64,000 bases of DNA from assembly GCF_014642875.1 (NCBI RefSeq), contig NZ_BMJC01000004.1, positions 108,017 through 172,016 of the forward strand. Reading direction: 5' to 3'. This document shows, piece after piece, positions 38,562 through 46,959 of the stretch. The translations under genes were made by a program, and so were the position numbers. This DNA is from Puia dinghuensis. GTDB lineage: Bacteria > Bacteroidota > Bacteroidia > Chitinophagales > Chitinophagaceae. A model generated the notes under the pieces. It was not told the DNA's origin. It ran no database searches and worked only from the letters and a program-made list of their open reading frames with translations. Within the stretch, counting starts at the first letter, position 1. Every line of letters begins with the position of its first letter.

Positions 38562-38644
38562 GCAGGAAATGCGCTTTCTGAAATGTAGCGCATTTCCCGC
38601 AATTGTCTAATGTCTGTCCTTCGGACAAGATGCCTCTGGCATCT
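38562..38644 (+). repeat. Three-hairpin intergenic element, copy D
   Basis: Stem 1 has 13-base arms at 38562-38574 and 38588-38600 (12 pairs). After CTAATGTC come stem 2 TGTCC-TTC-GGACA at 38615-38627 and stem 3 AGATGCC-TCT-GGCATCT at 38628-38644. Copy E at 41130 is a full-length homologue with compensatory changes in stems 1 and 3. It lies in the likely 5' leader of sodA. Confidence 0.85.
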
Positions 38645-38690
38645 TAGGCGCGATAATAATTTTTTTTTTAATATCATTAAACCATTTGTT

Positions 38691-39290
38691 ATGGCATTTA
38701 CACTTCCCGCGCTTCCTTATGCATTTGAAGCATTGGAACCGCACATCGACACGACGACCATGCAGATACATCATGGCAAACACCACCAGGCTTATGTCGA
38801 CAACTTAAATAAGGCAATAGCCGGCACCCCCAACGAAGGTAAATCCCTTGAAGAACTGGTGCAGAAGGCAGGCGCCATCAGCCCGGCAGTGCGTAATAAC
38901 GGCGGCGGTCACTGGAACCACAGCTTTTTCTGGGAGATACTGACGCCCAAATCCACCGGAGCCCCTGCCGGAAAATTAGCCGACGATATCCATACCACCT
39001 TTGGCAGCTTTGATGCTTTCAAGGAAAAGTTCGCAGCAGCTGGCCTTGGCCGTTTTGGCAGCGGCTGGGCATGGCTGATCCTTAAGGATGGGAAGCTGGA
39101 GATCTCATCTACCCCCAATCAGGACAATCCACTGATGGATGTAGCCGAAGTAAAGGGTACGCCTATCCTGGGTGTCGACGTTTGGGAACATGCCTACTAC
39201 CTGAAATACCAGAACAGGCGGGCTGATTATCTCGGCGCTTTCTGGAAAGTCATTAACTGGGATAAAGTAAACGAGCATTACTCCAAGTAA
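38691..39290 (+). CDS. sodA: Superoxide dismutase, iron/manganese family
   Basis: The 199-residue enzyme destroys superoxide. Metal ligands are visible in [26 protein letters not shown] and [22 protein letters not shown] is the usual core. The ATG at 38691 ([20 protein letters not shown]) gives the canonical N-terminus; a longer frame upstream runs through the repeat element. The metal preference cannot be told. It is preceded by a structured leader (copy D), which may control it. Confidence 0.96.
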   Translation: MAFTLPALPYAFEALEPHIDTTTMQIHHGKHHQAYVDNLNKAIAGTPNEGKSLEELVQKAGAISPAVRNNGGGHWNHSFFWEILTPKSTGAPAGKLADDIHTTFGSFDAFKEKFAAAGLGRFGSGWAWLILKDGKLEISSTPNQDNPLMDVAEVKGTPILGVDVWEHAYYLKYQNRRADYLGAFWKVINWDKVNEHYSK

Positions 39291-39302
39291 ATTTTATAAT
39301 AA

Positions 39303-39328
39303 GGACCGGCCCCATGAGGGGCCGGTCC
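39303..39328 (+). other. Strong hairpin between sodA and the lipoprotein gene
   Basis: A perfect 11-base-pair stem, GGACCGGCCCC with GGGGCCGGTCC, loop ATGA. It is followed by an A run rather than a T run, so it is not a standard terminator for sodA. It lies 14 bases upstream of the next ATG and could stall ribosomes or RNA polymerase, or stabilise the sodA 3' end. Confidence 0.55.
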
Positions 39329-39341
39329 TAAAAAAAACACA

Positions 39342-39980
39342 ATGAAATCAGCCAGTTTCCTGTTCGCCGCCGCCGTGTGTTTTGCAGCCTGCAAAGGACA
39401 CGAAAAAAAAGTATTGGTCTACGCCAGCGATAAGATATCGATAGATGCCTCCCAGCACCAAATTACTATCGCCAATGGAGACGGTACTACCCATCATGAA
39501 CAGGAGCTGGATTTCACCACCGGCGACCCGGTGACCCTGAATGTAGAATCGCCCCAGGGCAAATACACGGTCACCATTCCCGATGACGGCTTGTATATCG
39601 CCAACCTGAAGACCGACACTGTCGTCGGCAGCCGCCAGCATGTCGGCTCGGAAGGAGGCGAAGCCCGTATCACCCAGGACGCGCTAAAGCACAAACTGGA
39701 CAGCCTGCAGCAATTGATCCAGGGTCAGAATGTAAGCGACGCTAACCAGAACTATTTTATCGTTCCCGGTAAGGCCGTCCGCGTCACTACCGAGACGAAG
39801 TCCAAGGTCTTTGGCCCTTTTACGACCATCCCCGGATCGTTCGATGCCGGATCGGTGCCTGCTATCTATAAATTCTATAGTATGAAGGAAATGCGGGAGA
39901 TCATCGGCAACCTGGATAAAATGATGACCAAGGAGCCCGCACCGGCCGAAAGCGTTCCCGCGGACAAGAAGACAAAGTAG
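39342..39980 (+). CDS. Lipoprotein of unknown function
   Basis: The 212-residue protein has a signal peptide with lipobox (MKSASFLFAAAVCFAACKG, Cys near residue 17). The middle (GDPVTLNVESPQGKYTVTIPDDGLYIANLKTDTVVG) is beta-rich, and a helical segment KHKLDSLQQLIQGQNVSDANQNYF follows. No family is recognised. It probably sits in the inner leaflet of the outer membrane or in the periplasm. The tail EPAPAESVPADKKTK is disordered. Confidence 0.7.
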   Translation: MKSASFLFAAAVCFAACKGHEKKVLVYASDKISIDASQHQITIANGDGTTHHEQELDFTTGDPVTLNVESPQGKYTVTIPDDGLYIANLKTDTVVGSRQHVGSEGGEARITQDALKHKLDSLQQLIQGQNVSDANQNYFIVPGKAVRVTTETKSKVFGPFTTIPGSFDAGSVPAIYKFYSMKEMREIIGNLDKMMTKEPAPAESVPADKKTK

Positions 39981-40031
39981 GCGGCCCTACTCAAGGCGCG
40001 GGGCCCGAGGCGACGGTTCCGCGGGAGGATC

Positions 40032-40262
40032 TTATGGCACGGGGTCGATACCATGTCCGCCCCAGGGGTGGCAACGGGCAATCCGCCGAATGCTGAGCCA
40101 GGCGCCTTTGAACAATCCATATTTCTTAAGGGCTTCTACGGCATAATGTGAGCAGCTTGGCGTGAACCGGCAACGGGGTCCAAGGGCCGGGGAAATGACC
40201 CATTGGTATACCTTGATCAGGGCGACCAGGGGAAGACCTAACAAACGCAACACTTTCCTCAT
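40032..40262 (-). CDS. yidD: Membrane protein insertion efficiency factor YidD
   Basis: The 76-residue protein has the YidD core [31 protein letters not shown]...RCHPWGGHG with three conserved Cys. YidD assists YidC in inserting membrane proteins. Its start overlaps the rnpA stop (ATGA), the conserved order rpmH-rnpA-yidD. yidC itself does not follow here. Confidence 0.95.
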   Translation of the reverse strand: MRKVLRLLGLPLVALIKVYQWVISPALGPRCRFTPSCSHYAVEALKKYGLFKGAWLSIRRIARCHPWGGHGIDPVP

Positions 40263-40756
40263 TTTGTTTCCCTCATTAATTTCTGCAAAGCTACGGCGAT
40301 CTTCGCTGTCACGGTGGCGTAGTCCGGCAGTTCCTTTCCGGTGAAAACAAAGAAGACGGCCATGGAGAGGCCTTTTTGGGCCAGGAGGTGCAACAGGGGG
40401 GCTTTCTGCAGGCGATAGGCTTCGCGGCCCAATCTTTTGATGCGGTTGCGGTCAACGGCCTTTTTGAAATGACGGCTGCTGGCGCCAAAACCGGCCTGGA
40501 GCGGAGCCTGCCGGGGGCTGGGAGAGGACAGGGCCTGAGTAGGGGGACTTACATGGGATGGCGGCGGCGCTGAGGGAGACTGCACGGAGCCGGGGGATGG
40601 CTGGCGGGGCCCCAGGGGAGGCGTCGCCGGCGAGAGCAAAAAAACAACCTTATAGGGGAAAACGGAGAAGCTTTTCCCTTCCCGGAAGACTCGTTCGATC
40701 CGTTTCCGGCTCTTGAGCTTCTCGGCTTTTTTCCAGGTTGTGCGGTGCGCAGCCAT
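40259..40756 (-). CDS. rnpA: Ribonuclease P protein component with a proline-rich insertion
   Basis: The 165-residue protein assists the RNase P RNA in cutting tRNA 5' leaders. It has the N-terminal strand [27 protein letters not shown] and the RNR motif [19 protein letters not shown]. Between the two, residues about 43-86 are a Pro/Ser-rich stretch with roughly 15 prolines that is not part of the usual 110-130 residue fold. I start at ATG 40756 rather than the TTG two codons upstream. It overlaps yidD by four bases, and rpmH is 60 bases upstream. Confidence 0.93.
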   Translation of the reverse strand: MAAHRTTWKKAEKLKSRKRIERVFREGKSFSVFPYKVVFLLSPATPPLGPRQPSPGSVQSPSAPPPSHVSPPTQALSSPSPRQAPLQAGFGASSRHFKKAVDRNRIKRLGREAYRLQKAPLLHLLAQKGLSMAVFFVFTGKELPDYATVTAKIAVALQKLMRETK

Positions 40757-40816
40757 AAGCAAAAAATAGCTCCGGGAATCCCGAAGCTATTGATTTATAA
40801 TGCGATTGGACCTGAT

Positions 40817-40972
40817 CTACTTCAGTTTCGACTCGTCAGAAACGGTGAGCTTATGACGCCCCTTTGCACGGCGGCTAGCCAGTACTTTACGGCCGTTGGC
40901 GGTTTGCATCCGCTTGCGGAAGCCATGAACCGTCTTGCGGCGACGTCTGTGTGGTTGAAATGTACGTTTCAT
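40817..40972 (-). CDS. rpmH: 50S ribosomal protein L34
   Basis: A reverse-strand frame from ATG at 40972 to TAG at 40817-40819 gives 51 residues beginning [20 protein letters not shown], the unmistakable L34 sequence. The rest [21 protein letters not shown] is typical, with a short SDESKLK tail. It is the first gene of rpmH-rnpA-yidD. The dnaA gene that often lies upstream of rpmH is absent. Confidence 0.98.
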   Translation of the reverse strand: MKRTFQPHRRRRKTVHGFRKRMQTANGRKVLASRRAKGRHKLTVSDESKLK

Positions 40973-41009
40973 TTAAAATGTTTTAGCTATTATGCAAAAT
41001 CTACTATCT

Positions 41010-41037
41010 GACCTCGCGGTCGAGCCGCCTCCGGCTC
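41010..41037 (+). repeat. Double-hairpin intergenic element, copy F
   Basis: GACC-TCGC-GGTC at 41010-41021 is followed directly by GAGCCG-CCTC-CGGCTC at 41022-41037, the same two-hairpin order as copies A and E. It lies 40 bases upstream of the rpmH start on its strand, in the 249-base gap that also holds copy E. Confidence 0.6.
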
Positions 41038-41129
41038 CTGTCATTTCTGGACTGCGGGCACCATCCCGCCGCCGGTGAAAGGGATGGCAAAATTAGGAAA
41101 AAAAGGGGATTAGCTAGGAAAAAATATGT

Positions 41130-41213
41130 GCGGGAGAAACGCTTCTGGAAAAATAGCGCATCTCCCGCAAAGCGCTAATGTCTGTCCTGTCGGACAAGCC
41201 GCCTCCGGCGGCT
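41130..41213 (+). repeat. Three-hairpin intergenic element, copy E
   Basis: Stem 1 arms at 41130-41142 and 41156-41168 (11 of 13 pairs), then GCTAATGTC, stem 2 TGTCC-TGTC-GGACA at 41183-41196 and stem 3 AGCCGCC-TCC-GGCGGCT at 41197-41213. It aligns along its whole length with copy D. The two stem 3 sequences differ at four pairs yet both remain fully paired. Confidence 0.85.
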
Positions 41214-41220
41214 TTGGTGC

Positions 41221-42114
41221 TTAGTACGACACCGCAAACACGCCGCTGCTGATCGAATGGGTTGTGTTGCTCGCCCCGGTGGGGTCGGACCCCGTAAACG
41301 TGAAGGTTCCCCTTATCCGCCGCGTAGCCGTATTATTGCTCGTTATCGTAAGCGTACCCTTTGTCGAGACAAAAGCGTTTGTAGCGGAATTGGCGACAAA
41401 AGTATACGCCGCCAGGTAGGAGGGGTTGGAACCATCCAGCGCGTAGGACCCCGGTGTGGCATTGGCCGGGAGCAACAAGCCGATGGTCTGGATGCCATTC
41501 GCAGAGGCGCCGATGATAGTCAGCTGACCCGCAGTGGCCGAGGCCTGGATGTTAACGCCCGTCCACGCGTTGCCATCTATATTGGCCTTGAGGGTGTCAG
41601 TGGAAGCGGTAGCAGGCAGGGAAGTAACATAAGGAATTTTAGTAAAGACCCCATTGGTGATGCTTTTCTTCCTGCCGTCAATGTCGCGGAATACATTAAA
41701 GGCAAATGTCCCGGATATCGTCTTGGCGACGGTATCTATCCGGGTAATGGTGACCGAACCTCCTGCCTGGGTCGAATCGCTGCCCTGGTTGGTGGAATAG
41801 GCGTATAATTCGGAAGAGTCGACATTGGCATATGCTGCAAAAGAAGGGGTTGTCTGGTTCAGCGGATAGCCGCCAGCTACCGAATCGGTGATTGTCATGG
41901 TAATCTCCTTGTTATCGGCGCTGATCCCGGTGATCTGGATGATGCCCCCGAGGATGCTGGCACCTTCCTTTGTCGTGGCAGCCGTCCACTGGACGCCATC
42001 GATCTTTGCCGTGAAATTGCCTGCGGCTGTGCCGCCATTCTCGATACTGGTCTCCTTTCTGCAGGCAGCCAGGCCGAGAACAATCGCCAGGGAGTATAGG
42101 AGTACCTTCTTCAT
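41221..42114 (-). CDS. DUF6252-like lipoprotein with internal duplication
   Basis: The 297-residue protein starts MKKVLLYSLAIVLGLAACRKE, with a lipobox Cys at 19. The N-terminal half has FTAKIDGVQWTA... and the C-terminal half begins again LKANIDGNAWTG..., each followed by an ITGIS/IIGASA and YPLNQT/YALDGS pattern, so one lipoprotein domain is present twice (about residues 32-160 and 172-297). Such domains resemble DUF6252 of Bacteroidetes. The gene follows murI with an eight-base gap. The function is unknown. Confidence 0.72.
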   Translation of the reverse strand: MKKVLLYSLAIVLGLAACRKETSIENGGTAAGNFTAKIDGVQWTAATTKEGASILGGIIQITGISADNKEITMTITDSVAGGYPLNQTTPSFAAYANVDSSELYAYSTNQGSDSTQAGGSVTITRIDTVAKTISGTFAFNVFRDIDGRKKSITNGVFTKIPYVTSLPATASTDTLKANIDGNAWTGVNIQASATAGQLTIIGASANGIQTIGLLLPANATPGSYALDGSNPSYLAAYTFVANSATNAFVSTKGTLTITSNNTATRRIRGTFTFTGSDPTGASNTTHSISSGVFAVSY

Positions 42115-42122
42115 ATACAAGA

Positions 42123-42944
42123 CTAGGTTAATAATACATGGGCCGACCGCAAATTGTGCCCGTAAAAAATGCCGGCGTGGTTGTCAAAGTCTTCCGTCGA
42201 GTCGGTGGTATAAAAACGCACCCGTCCACCCTTGCTGCACCGGCTTTCCATTTCCGGATGACGCTGCAAATAATCCGCCAGACTCCCGGCCACGATCTCT
42301 CCCTGCGAAATAAGCACGCTGCCGTCGGGTAAACAAGCCGCGATCTTGTCCTTTAGCAGGGGGTAATGGGTACAGGCCAGGACAACAGTGTCTATTTCCG
42401 CGCATCGTGCCAACAGCTGATCGATATATTCCCGGACAAAATAATCAGCCCCCGGTTTGTCGTGCTCATTATTCTCTATTAACGGAACCCATAGGGGGCA
42501 TGGTTGCTGATAGACCTGCAAATCAGGGAAAAATTTTGCGATCTCTATCGGGTAGGACTCGGAAAGCACCGTACCCCGGGTTGCCAGCACACCAACTTTT
42601 CCCGACCGGCTATATTGACCAACCACTTCGGTGGTGGGGCGGATGACGCCAAGAACCCGGTTGTCGGGAGCGATGCGAGGCAGGTCGAGCTGCTGGATGG
42701 TTCGCAGGGCCTTTGCCGAGGCGGTGTTGCAGGCCAGGATCACCAGCGGACATCCCTGGTCAAAAAGCCATTGAACACATTGCAGGGTATACTGATATAC
42801 AGTTTCAAAAGAGCGATTTCCATAGGGTGTCCGCGCGTTGTCGCCGAGATAGATATAATCGTATTGCGGCAGACGGCCGACCAGTTCCTTCAGAACCGTG
42901 AGGCCGCCATAACCCGAATCGAATACACCAATGGGATTAGTCAT
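42123..42944 (-). CDS. murI: Glutamate racemase
   Basis: The 273-residue enzyme makes D-glutamate for peptidoglycan. The two catalytic cysteines are in ILACNTASAKAL and VVLACTHYPLLKD, with IGVFDSGYGGLTVL at the N-terminus and PYGNRS. It is at the end of the bamA-ompH-ompH cluster, a conserved neighbourhood. A terminator between ompH and murI suggests partial separate expression. Confidence 0.97.
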   Translation of the reverse strand: MTNPIGVFDSGYGGLTVLKELVGRLPQYDYIYLGDNARTPYGNRSFETVYQYTLQCVQWLFDQGCPLVILACNTASAKALRTIQQLDLPRIAPDNRVLGVIRPTTEVVGQYSRSGKVGVLATRGTVLSESYPIEIAKFFPDLQVYQQPCPLWVPLIENNEHDKPGADYFVREYIDQLLARCAEIDTVVLACTHYPLLKDKIAACLPDGSVLISQGEIVAGSLADYLQRHPEMESRCSKGGRVRFYTTDSTEDFDNHAGIFYGHNLRSAHVLLT

Positions 42945-42951
42945 AAAAGCA

Positions 42952-42977
42952 AAACGCCGGGGTGGGCCCCGGCGTTT
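42952..42977 (-). terminator. Intrinsic terminator after the second ompH gene
   Basis: A perfect stem of 11 base pairs (AAACGCCGGGG with CCCCGGCGTTT) and a four-base loop. Read on the minus strand it is followed by TTTTGCTTTT. It lies between ompH (ends 42990) and the murI start at 42944. Confidence 0.8.
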
Positions 42978-42989
42978 GTTTAGAAGTTT

Positions 42990-43499
42990 TTATTTGATAC
43001 CTAATTTCTTCTTCACCAGGGGAAGCAGATCGTCTGCGGGCGGGGAGTCCAGCAGGATCTCCTTGTTCAGCACATAGGTGAACCCATTCTCTTTTGCAAC
43101 GGCCTTTACGGCTTCGACGGCCTTCTTCTGAATGGGGGTGATGAGGTCTTGCTGCTTTTGCTGGTACATCTGCTGCGCCTGTTGCTGCCAGCCTTGCAAC
43201 TTGATCAGCATGTCGCTGATCTCCCGCTTCTTCAGCTCCAATTGAGCCTTGGTATACTTGAGGGTATCCTTGGAATTCAAAAGGCTGTCCTTTTCCACAT
43301 ATTCCTTCTTCATATCTTCGAAATTCTGAGCCAGGGCGTTCTGATAATCGTTCAGCGCTGTATCAGCCTTTTTGTATTCAGGCATGGCAGGGATCAGCTC
43401 CTGGAGGCTGATGTACGCTATCTTCACCTGCGCCATTGCAGAATTGCCCGCCATAACCAGGCCCATAACCACCGCTACGATTGTGAGAATCTTTTTCAT
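42990..43499 (-). CDS. OmpH/Skp family periplasmic chaperone
   Basis: The 169-residue protein has a signal peptide (MKKILTIVAVVMGLVMAGNSAMAQ) and an OmpH domain starting KIAYISLQELIPAMPEYKKAD, with a long coiled coil (about residues 40-130). Skp-type trimers hold unfolded outer-membrane proteins on their way to BamA. It is one of two adjacent paralogues downstream of bamA, 37 bases apart. Confidence 0.92.
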   Translation of the reverse strand: MKKILTIVAVVMGLVMAGNSAMAQVKIAYISLQELIPAMPEYKKADTALNDYQNALAQNFEDMKKEYVEKDSLLNSKDTLKYTKAQLELKKREISDMLIKLQGWQQQAQQMYQQKQQDLITPIQKKAVEAVKAVAKENGFTYVLNKEILLDSPPADDLLPLVKKKLGIK

Positions 43500-43536
43500 T
43501 TTGTTTTGAAGTTGTTTGTTTTATTAGCGTTTTTAA

Positions 43537-44049
43537 CTATTTAATACCCAGAGCCTTCAGGACGTCTTCGCTTTTGTCCAGTTTAGGGTCGGCAAATATA
43601 ACAGTAATTCCTTCACTTTTATCTAAAATAAAGTCATACATCCTGTTAACGGCCAACTGTTGAATAGCGTTGTAGACCTTATCCTGTATGGGTTTTACGA
43701 GATCCTGTCTTAGCTTGAACAGGTCGCCCTCATACCCAAATCTTTTACGCTGCAGATCGCGGACTTCTTTCTCCATGTTGAAGAGCTGGTCCTCCCTTTT
43801 CTTTTTTAATGTGTCGCTAAGCATAACCTGTTCGGCTTCAAAGTCTTTATACATTTTATCGAGGTTTGCCTGCTTGGCGTCGATCTCCTTCTGCCATACC
43901 ATGCTCTGCTGGTCGAGCTTCTTCTGCGCCTCCTTGTACTCCGGCATCTTATCCAGGATATACTTGGTGTCTACAATGGCATAGGCTTGGGCCTGCCCTG
44001 TGAAGTAAAAACCCAGGGCGCAAAAAATGGCAAGGATTATCTTTTTCAT
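43537..44049 (-). CDS. OmpH/Skp family periplasmic chaperone, second copy
   Basis: The 170-residue protein has a signal peptide (MKKIILAIFCALGFYFTGQAQA) and YAIVDTKYILDKMPEYKEAQKKLDQQS, then a coiled coil. It is paralogous to the neighbouring OmpH and shares its KALGIK/KKLGIK ending. I choose ATG 44049; upstream codons overlap the bamA stop. Directly downstream of bamA, it fits delivery of substrates to the BAM complex. Confidence 0.92.
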   Translation of the reverse strand: MKKIILAIFCALGFYFTGQAQAYAIVDTKYILDKMPEYKEAQKKLDQQSMVWQKEIDAKQANLDKMYKDFEAEQVMLSDTLKKKREDQLFNMEKEVRDLQRKRFGYEGDLFKLRQDLVKPIQDKVYNAIQQLAVNRMYDFILDKSEGITVIFADPKLDKSEDVLKALGIK

Positions 44050-44083
44050 GGTTAGTCTATTTAAGACCTGTAAAATAATCAAA

Positions 44084-46879
44084 TTAATCCGGTTCATACC
44101 CTAACATAAAGGTGAACCGGGTAGCATCCCGCAACGAGCCATTCTGGATGCGGTCGAGCCCGACGCCATAGTCAAATCCGAGCAGACCAAACATCGGCAG
44201 GAAGAAGCGCATCCCGACCCCGACACTGCGACGCAGCCGGAAGGGGTTGTAATCCGTATAGTTGAACCAGCCGTTGGCAGCTTCGAAGAAGGTCAAACCA
44301 TAGATGGTGCTGCTGGGGTTGGTCGTAAACGGATAGCGCAATTCGAGGGTGTATTTGTTGAAAATGGTGAAGAACTGGCTGGCTTGTTGCTGGTCGGGGT
44401 TGACCTTCGGATCGGAGTTCTCGTAAACAGGATACCCACGCTGGGAGATAATGTCATACCCCAGCAGACCGAAGTTGTTGGTCAGCCCCGCATCTCCCAC
44501 CTGGAAGCGTTCGAAGGGCGAGAACCCGAGGGCTGGATTGTAACGGCCCATAAAGCCATATTTTGCCGAGGCCTTCAGCACAAACTGTCTGCTCTTGTCA
44601 GCGCCCATGGCATTCCCGATGGGCAGATACCAGTCGCTGGTAAACCGCCATTTGTGGTATTCCGGAAGCTTGTAACTGTAATTCTGGGTGATGCCCTTGT
44701 CGATGAGCGAATAGGGCGGTGTAAACTGTACGCTCAAGAGCAGGTTGGAGCCCCGCCGCGGATAGATCGGCTGGTCAAGATCGTAACGGCTCAGTGCCAG
44801 CTTGAAGCTGAAGTTGGTTGAGCGGCCATTGCGGAATGCGCTCGTGAACAAGGGATAGTTGTTCAGATCGTATTGGGTGTAGTTCACCGAATAGGTGAGC
44901 GTAAAGAAGTCATCCGGCCATTTCAATTGCTTGCCCAGGGCAAGGGTTATGCCGAAGTTTTTCAACGAGTTGCTATCGCTAAAGGCGTAGGTGTTGGTAC
45001 GGAAGTTATAGCCCCCCGTACGGAATACGCTTCGATAAAGGCTTACCGTCAGGGAATTTCTTTTCTTGCCACCCAGCCAGGGTTCGGTGAAAGAGAAGTT
45101 GTAGGACTGATAGGCCTTCCCGTTGGACTGGATACGCAGGCTTAACTTTTGTCCATCCCCTTCAGGCAGCGGTTGCCAGGCATCTTTATTAAAGATATTC
45201 TTGATGGAGAAGTTGGCAAAGGTGACACCCACGGTACCGGTAAGCCCGATGCCGCCACCCCAGCCGGCGGACAGCTCGAGCTGGTTGCCGGATTTTTCTT
45301 CTACCCCCCAGTTGATGTCGACCGTTCCATCCTCCTGGTTGGGGTTGATGCCGGGCTGGATCTTCTCCTGGTTGAAGAAACCCAGGTTGGCGATCTGACG
45401 CTGGCTTCGGATGAGTTCGGTGCGGCTGAACTTGTCACCGGGGATGGTGAAGAGTTCGCGCCGGATGACATATTCATTGGTCTTATCGTTGCCCGAGATG
45501 GTAACATTTTTGATGGTTGCCTGCGGTCCTTCCGTCATGCGGATCTCGAAATCGATGGTATCGTTATATACTGCGGTTTCCACCGGCTCGACATGGAAGA
45601 ACAGATAGCCGTCATCCGTGTACAGGCCGCTTATATCCCCGCCTTCCGCGGACAGCTGTTTGCCCAATTTTTTATTTAAGATATCGGCGTTGTAGATATC
45701 ACCCTTATGGATACCCAGGATGAGACTGAGGATGGAGTCGGAGTATTTGGTATTCCCTTTCCAGCTGATGTTGCCGAAATAATACTTATGCCCTTCGTCG
45801 ACTTTGATGTCAACGTACAGCCGGCTACGCACCTTCTTGTCTGTATAGTGCGTATCTGCGACGATGACCGCATCCCGGTAGCCGAGCGAGTTGTAGTAGG
45901 ATACGACCTTTTGTTTATCTTCATCGAACTTGCTTTGGCTGAACTTGGAGCCGCTAAACAGCTTGAACCGGAAATAGGGGTCGATGAATTCTTTTGTCGC
46001 ATGGTAGGACAGGAAACCCCAGTTGCTGAGGTATTGCCGCAGAGTCACCGAATCATGCGGACCATAAGGCGTTTGGTTGTCGGGCGGATAGATGGTCATC
46101 CGACTCTGCTCCTTTGTGTCCTTCAGCTGTTTCTTCAGCTTTTGTTCGCGGACGGCCTGGTTGCCAAAAAAATCTATCTGGTAGATGCGAACCTTTGGTC
46201 CCTTATCGATGTAAAAAGTAACGATCTCCGAGTTTTGAACTACAGGATCGTGGGCTTCGGTGATACGAACCTGTGCATCTTCATATCCCTTGTCCGCATA
46301 ATATTTTTTGATGTATTGGATGGCCGATCGCTTCATGTTCTCTGTGACCACGCGGCCCTTGATGAGACCGGTCTTGGTCGTGAGGTCATCGGCGTCACCC
46401 TTCTTTACGCCCGGGCCTTTGAAATAGAAATTGCCGAGGCGGGGTCTTTCCGTTACGTCGATCTCCACATATAGGCTGTTGCCTTGCAATTTGGTAAAAT
46501 AGATAGCGATGTTGGCAAAGAGATTTTGCTTCCACAGGTTCATGATGGCCTTGCTGAAGTTGTCGCCGCCGGGGATGGTAACCTTGTCGCCCACGGTGAG
46601 ACCGGAAATGGAGGTAAGGAGGGATTCGTCAAGGTATTTCGTACCGGAGATCTTGATGCCGGCGATTATATATTCCCGGGGTGGAGTTTTGCCGCCGGCA
46701 AGTGCAACTAATTCAGGATCAATAGATACGCCATGCGGAACGGTATCCGAAGCGTTAGGTTTGAGACTATCGACGGAAGCTTTTTTCGTAGAATCATTCA
46801 CCTGGGCCAGCGCAGCGATAGAGTGAAGTAAGCAGTAAGTAGTGATCAAAAAAACGCAAATCAGCGATCTTCGTTGCAT
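44084..46879 (-). CDS. bamA: Outer membrane protein assembly factor BamA
   Basis: The 931-residue protein has a signal peptide (cleaved after ALAQ, about residue 25), five POTRA-type domains (about 75-490; for example VTISGNDKTNEYVIRRELFTIPGDKFS) and a C-terminal 16-strand barrel with the GVGMRFFLPMFGLLGFDYGVGLD region and an FTFMLGYEPD end. BamA inserts beta-barrel proteins into the outer membrane. It lies between uppS and ompH as in many Bacteroidetes. Confidence 0.97.
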   Translation of the reverse strand: MQRRSLICVFLITTYCLLHSIAALAQVNDSTKKASVDSLKPNASDTVPHGVSIDPELVALAGGKTPPREYIIAGIKISGTKYLDESLLTSISGLTVGDKVTIPGGDNFSKAIMNLWKQNLFANIAIYFTKLQGNSLYVEIDVTERPRLGNFYFKGPGVKKGDADDLTTKTGLIKGRVVTENMKRSAIQYIKKYYADKGYEDAQVRITEAHDPVVQNSEIVTFYIDKGPKVRIYQIDFFGNQAVREQKLKKQLKDTKEQSRMTIYPPDNQTPYGPHDSVTLRQYLSNWGFLSYHATKEFIDPYFRFKLFSGSKFSQSKFDEDKQKVVSYYNSLGYRDAVIVADTHYTDKKVRSRLYVDIKVDEGHKYYFGNISWKGNTKYSDSILSLILGIHKGDIYNADILNKKLGKQLSAEGGDISGLYTDDGYLFFHVEPVETAVYNDTIDFEIRMTEGPQATIKNVTISGNDKTNEYVIRRELFTIPGDKFSRTELIRSQRQIANLGFFNQEKIQPGINPNQEDGTVDINWGVEEKSGNQLELSAGWGGGIGLTGTVGVTFANFSIKNIFNKDAWQPLPEGDGQKLSLRIQSNGKAYQSYNFSFTEPWLGGKKRNSLTVSLYRSVFRTGGYNFRTNTYAFSDSNSLKNFGITLALGKQLKWPDDFFTLTYSVNYTQYDLNNYPLFTSAFRNGRSTNFSFKLALSRYDLDQPIYPRRGSNLLLSVQFTPPYSLIDKGITQNYSYKLPEYHKWRFTSDWYLPIGNAMGADKSRQFVLKASAKYGFMGRYNPALGFSPFERFQVGDAGLTNNFGLLGYDIISQRGYPVYENSDPKVNPDQQQASQFFTIFNKYTLELRYPFTTNPSSTIYGLTFFEAANGWFNYTDYNPFRLRRSVGVGMRFFLPMFGLLGFDYGVGLDRIQNGSLRDATRFTFMLGYEPD

Positions 46880-46903
46880 CCAGTCGGTTTTTTAATGTGG
46901 ACT

Positions 46904-46920
46904 TGCCGCCTTCGGCGGCA
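46904..46920. repeat. Single hairpin of the TTC-loop type upstream of bamA
   Basis: TGCCGCC-TTC-GGCGGCA is a perfect seven-pair stem with the same loop as stem 2 of the repeat family, followed by TTTGGGCGG, which also follows copy A. It may be a remnant of the family. It sits between uppS and bamA. Confidence 0.5.
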
Positions 46921-46959
46921 TTTGGGCGGCAAATTAAGGGGATTTATACAAAACGTTTG

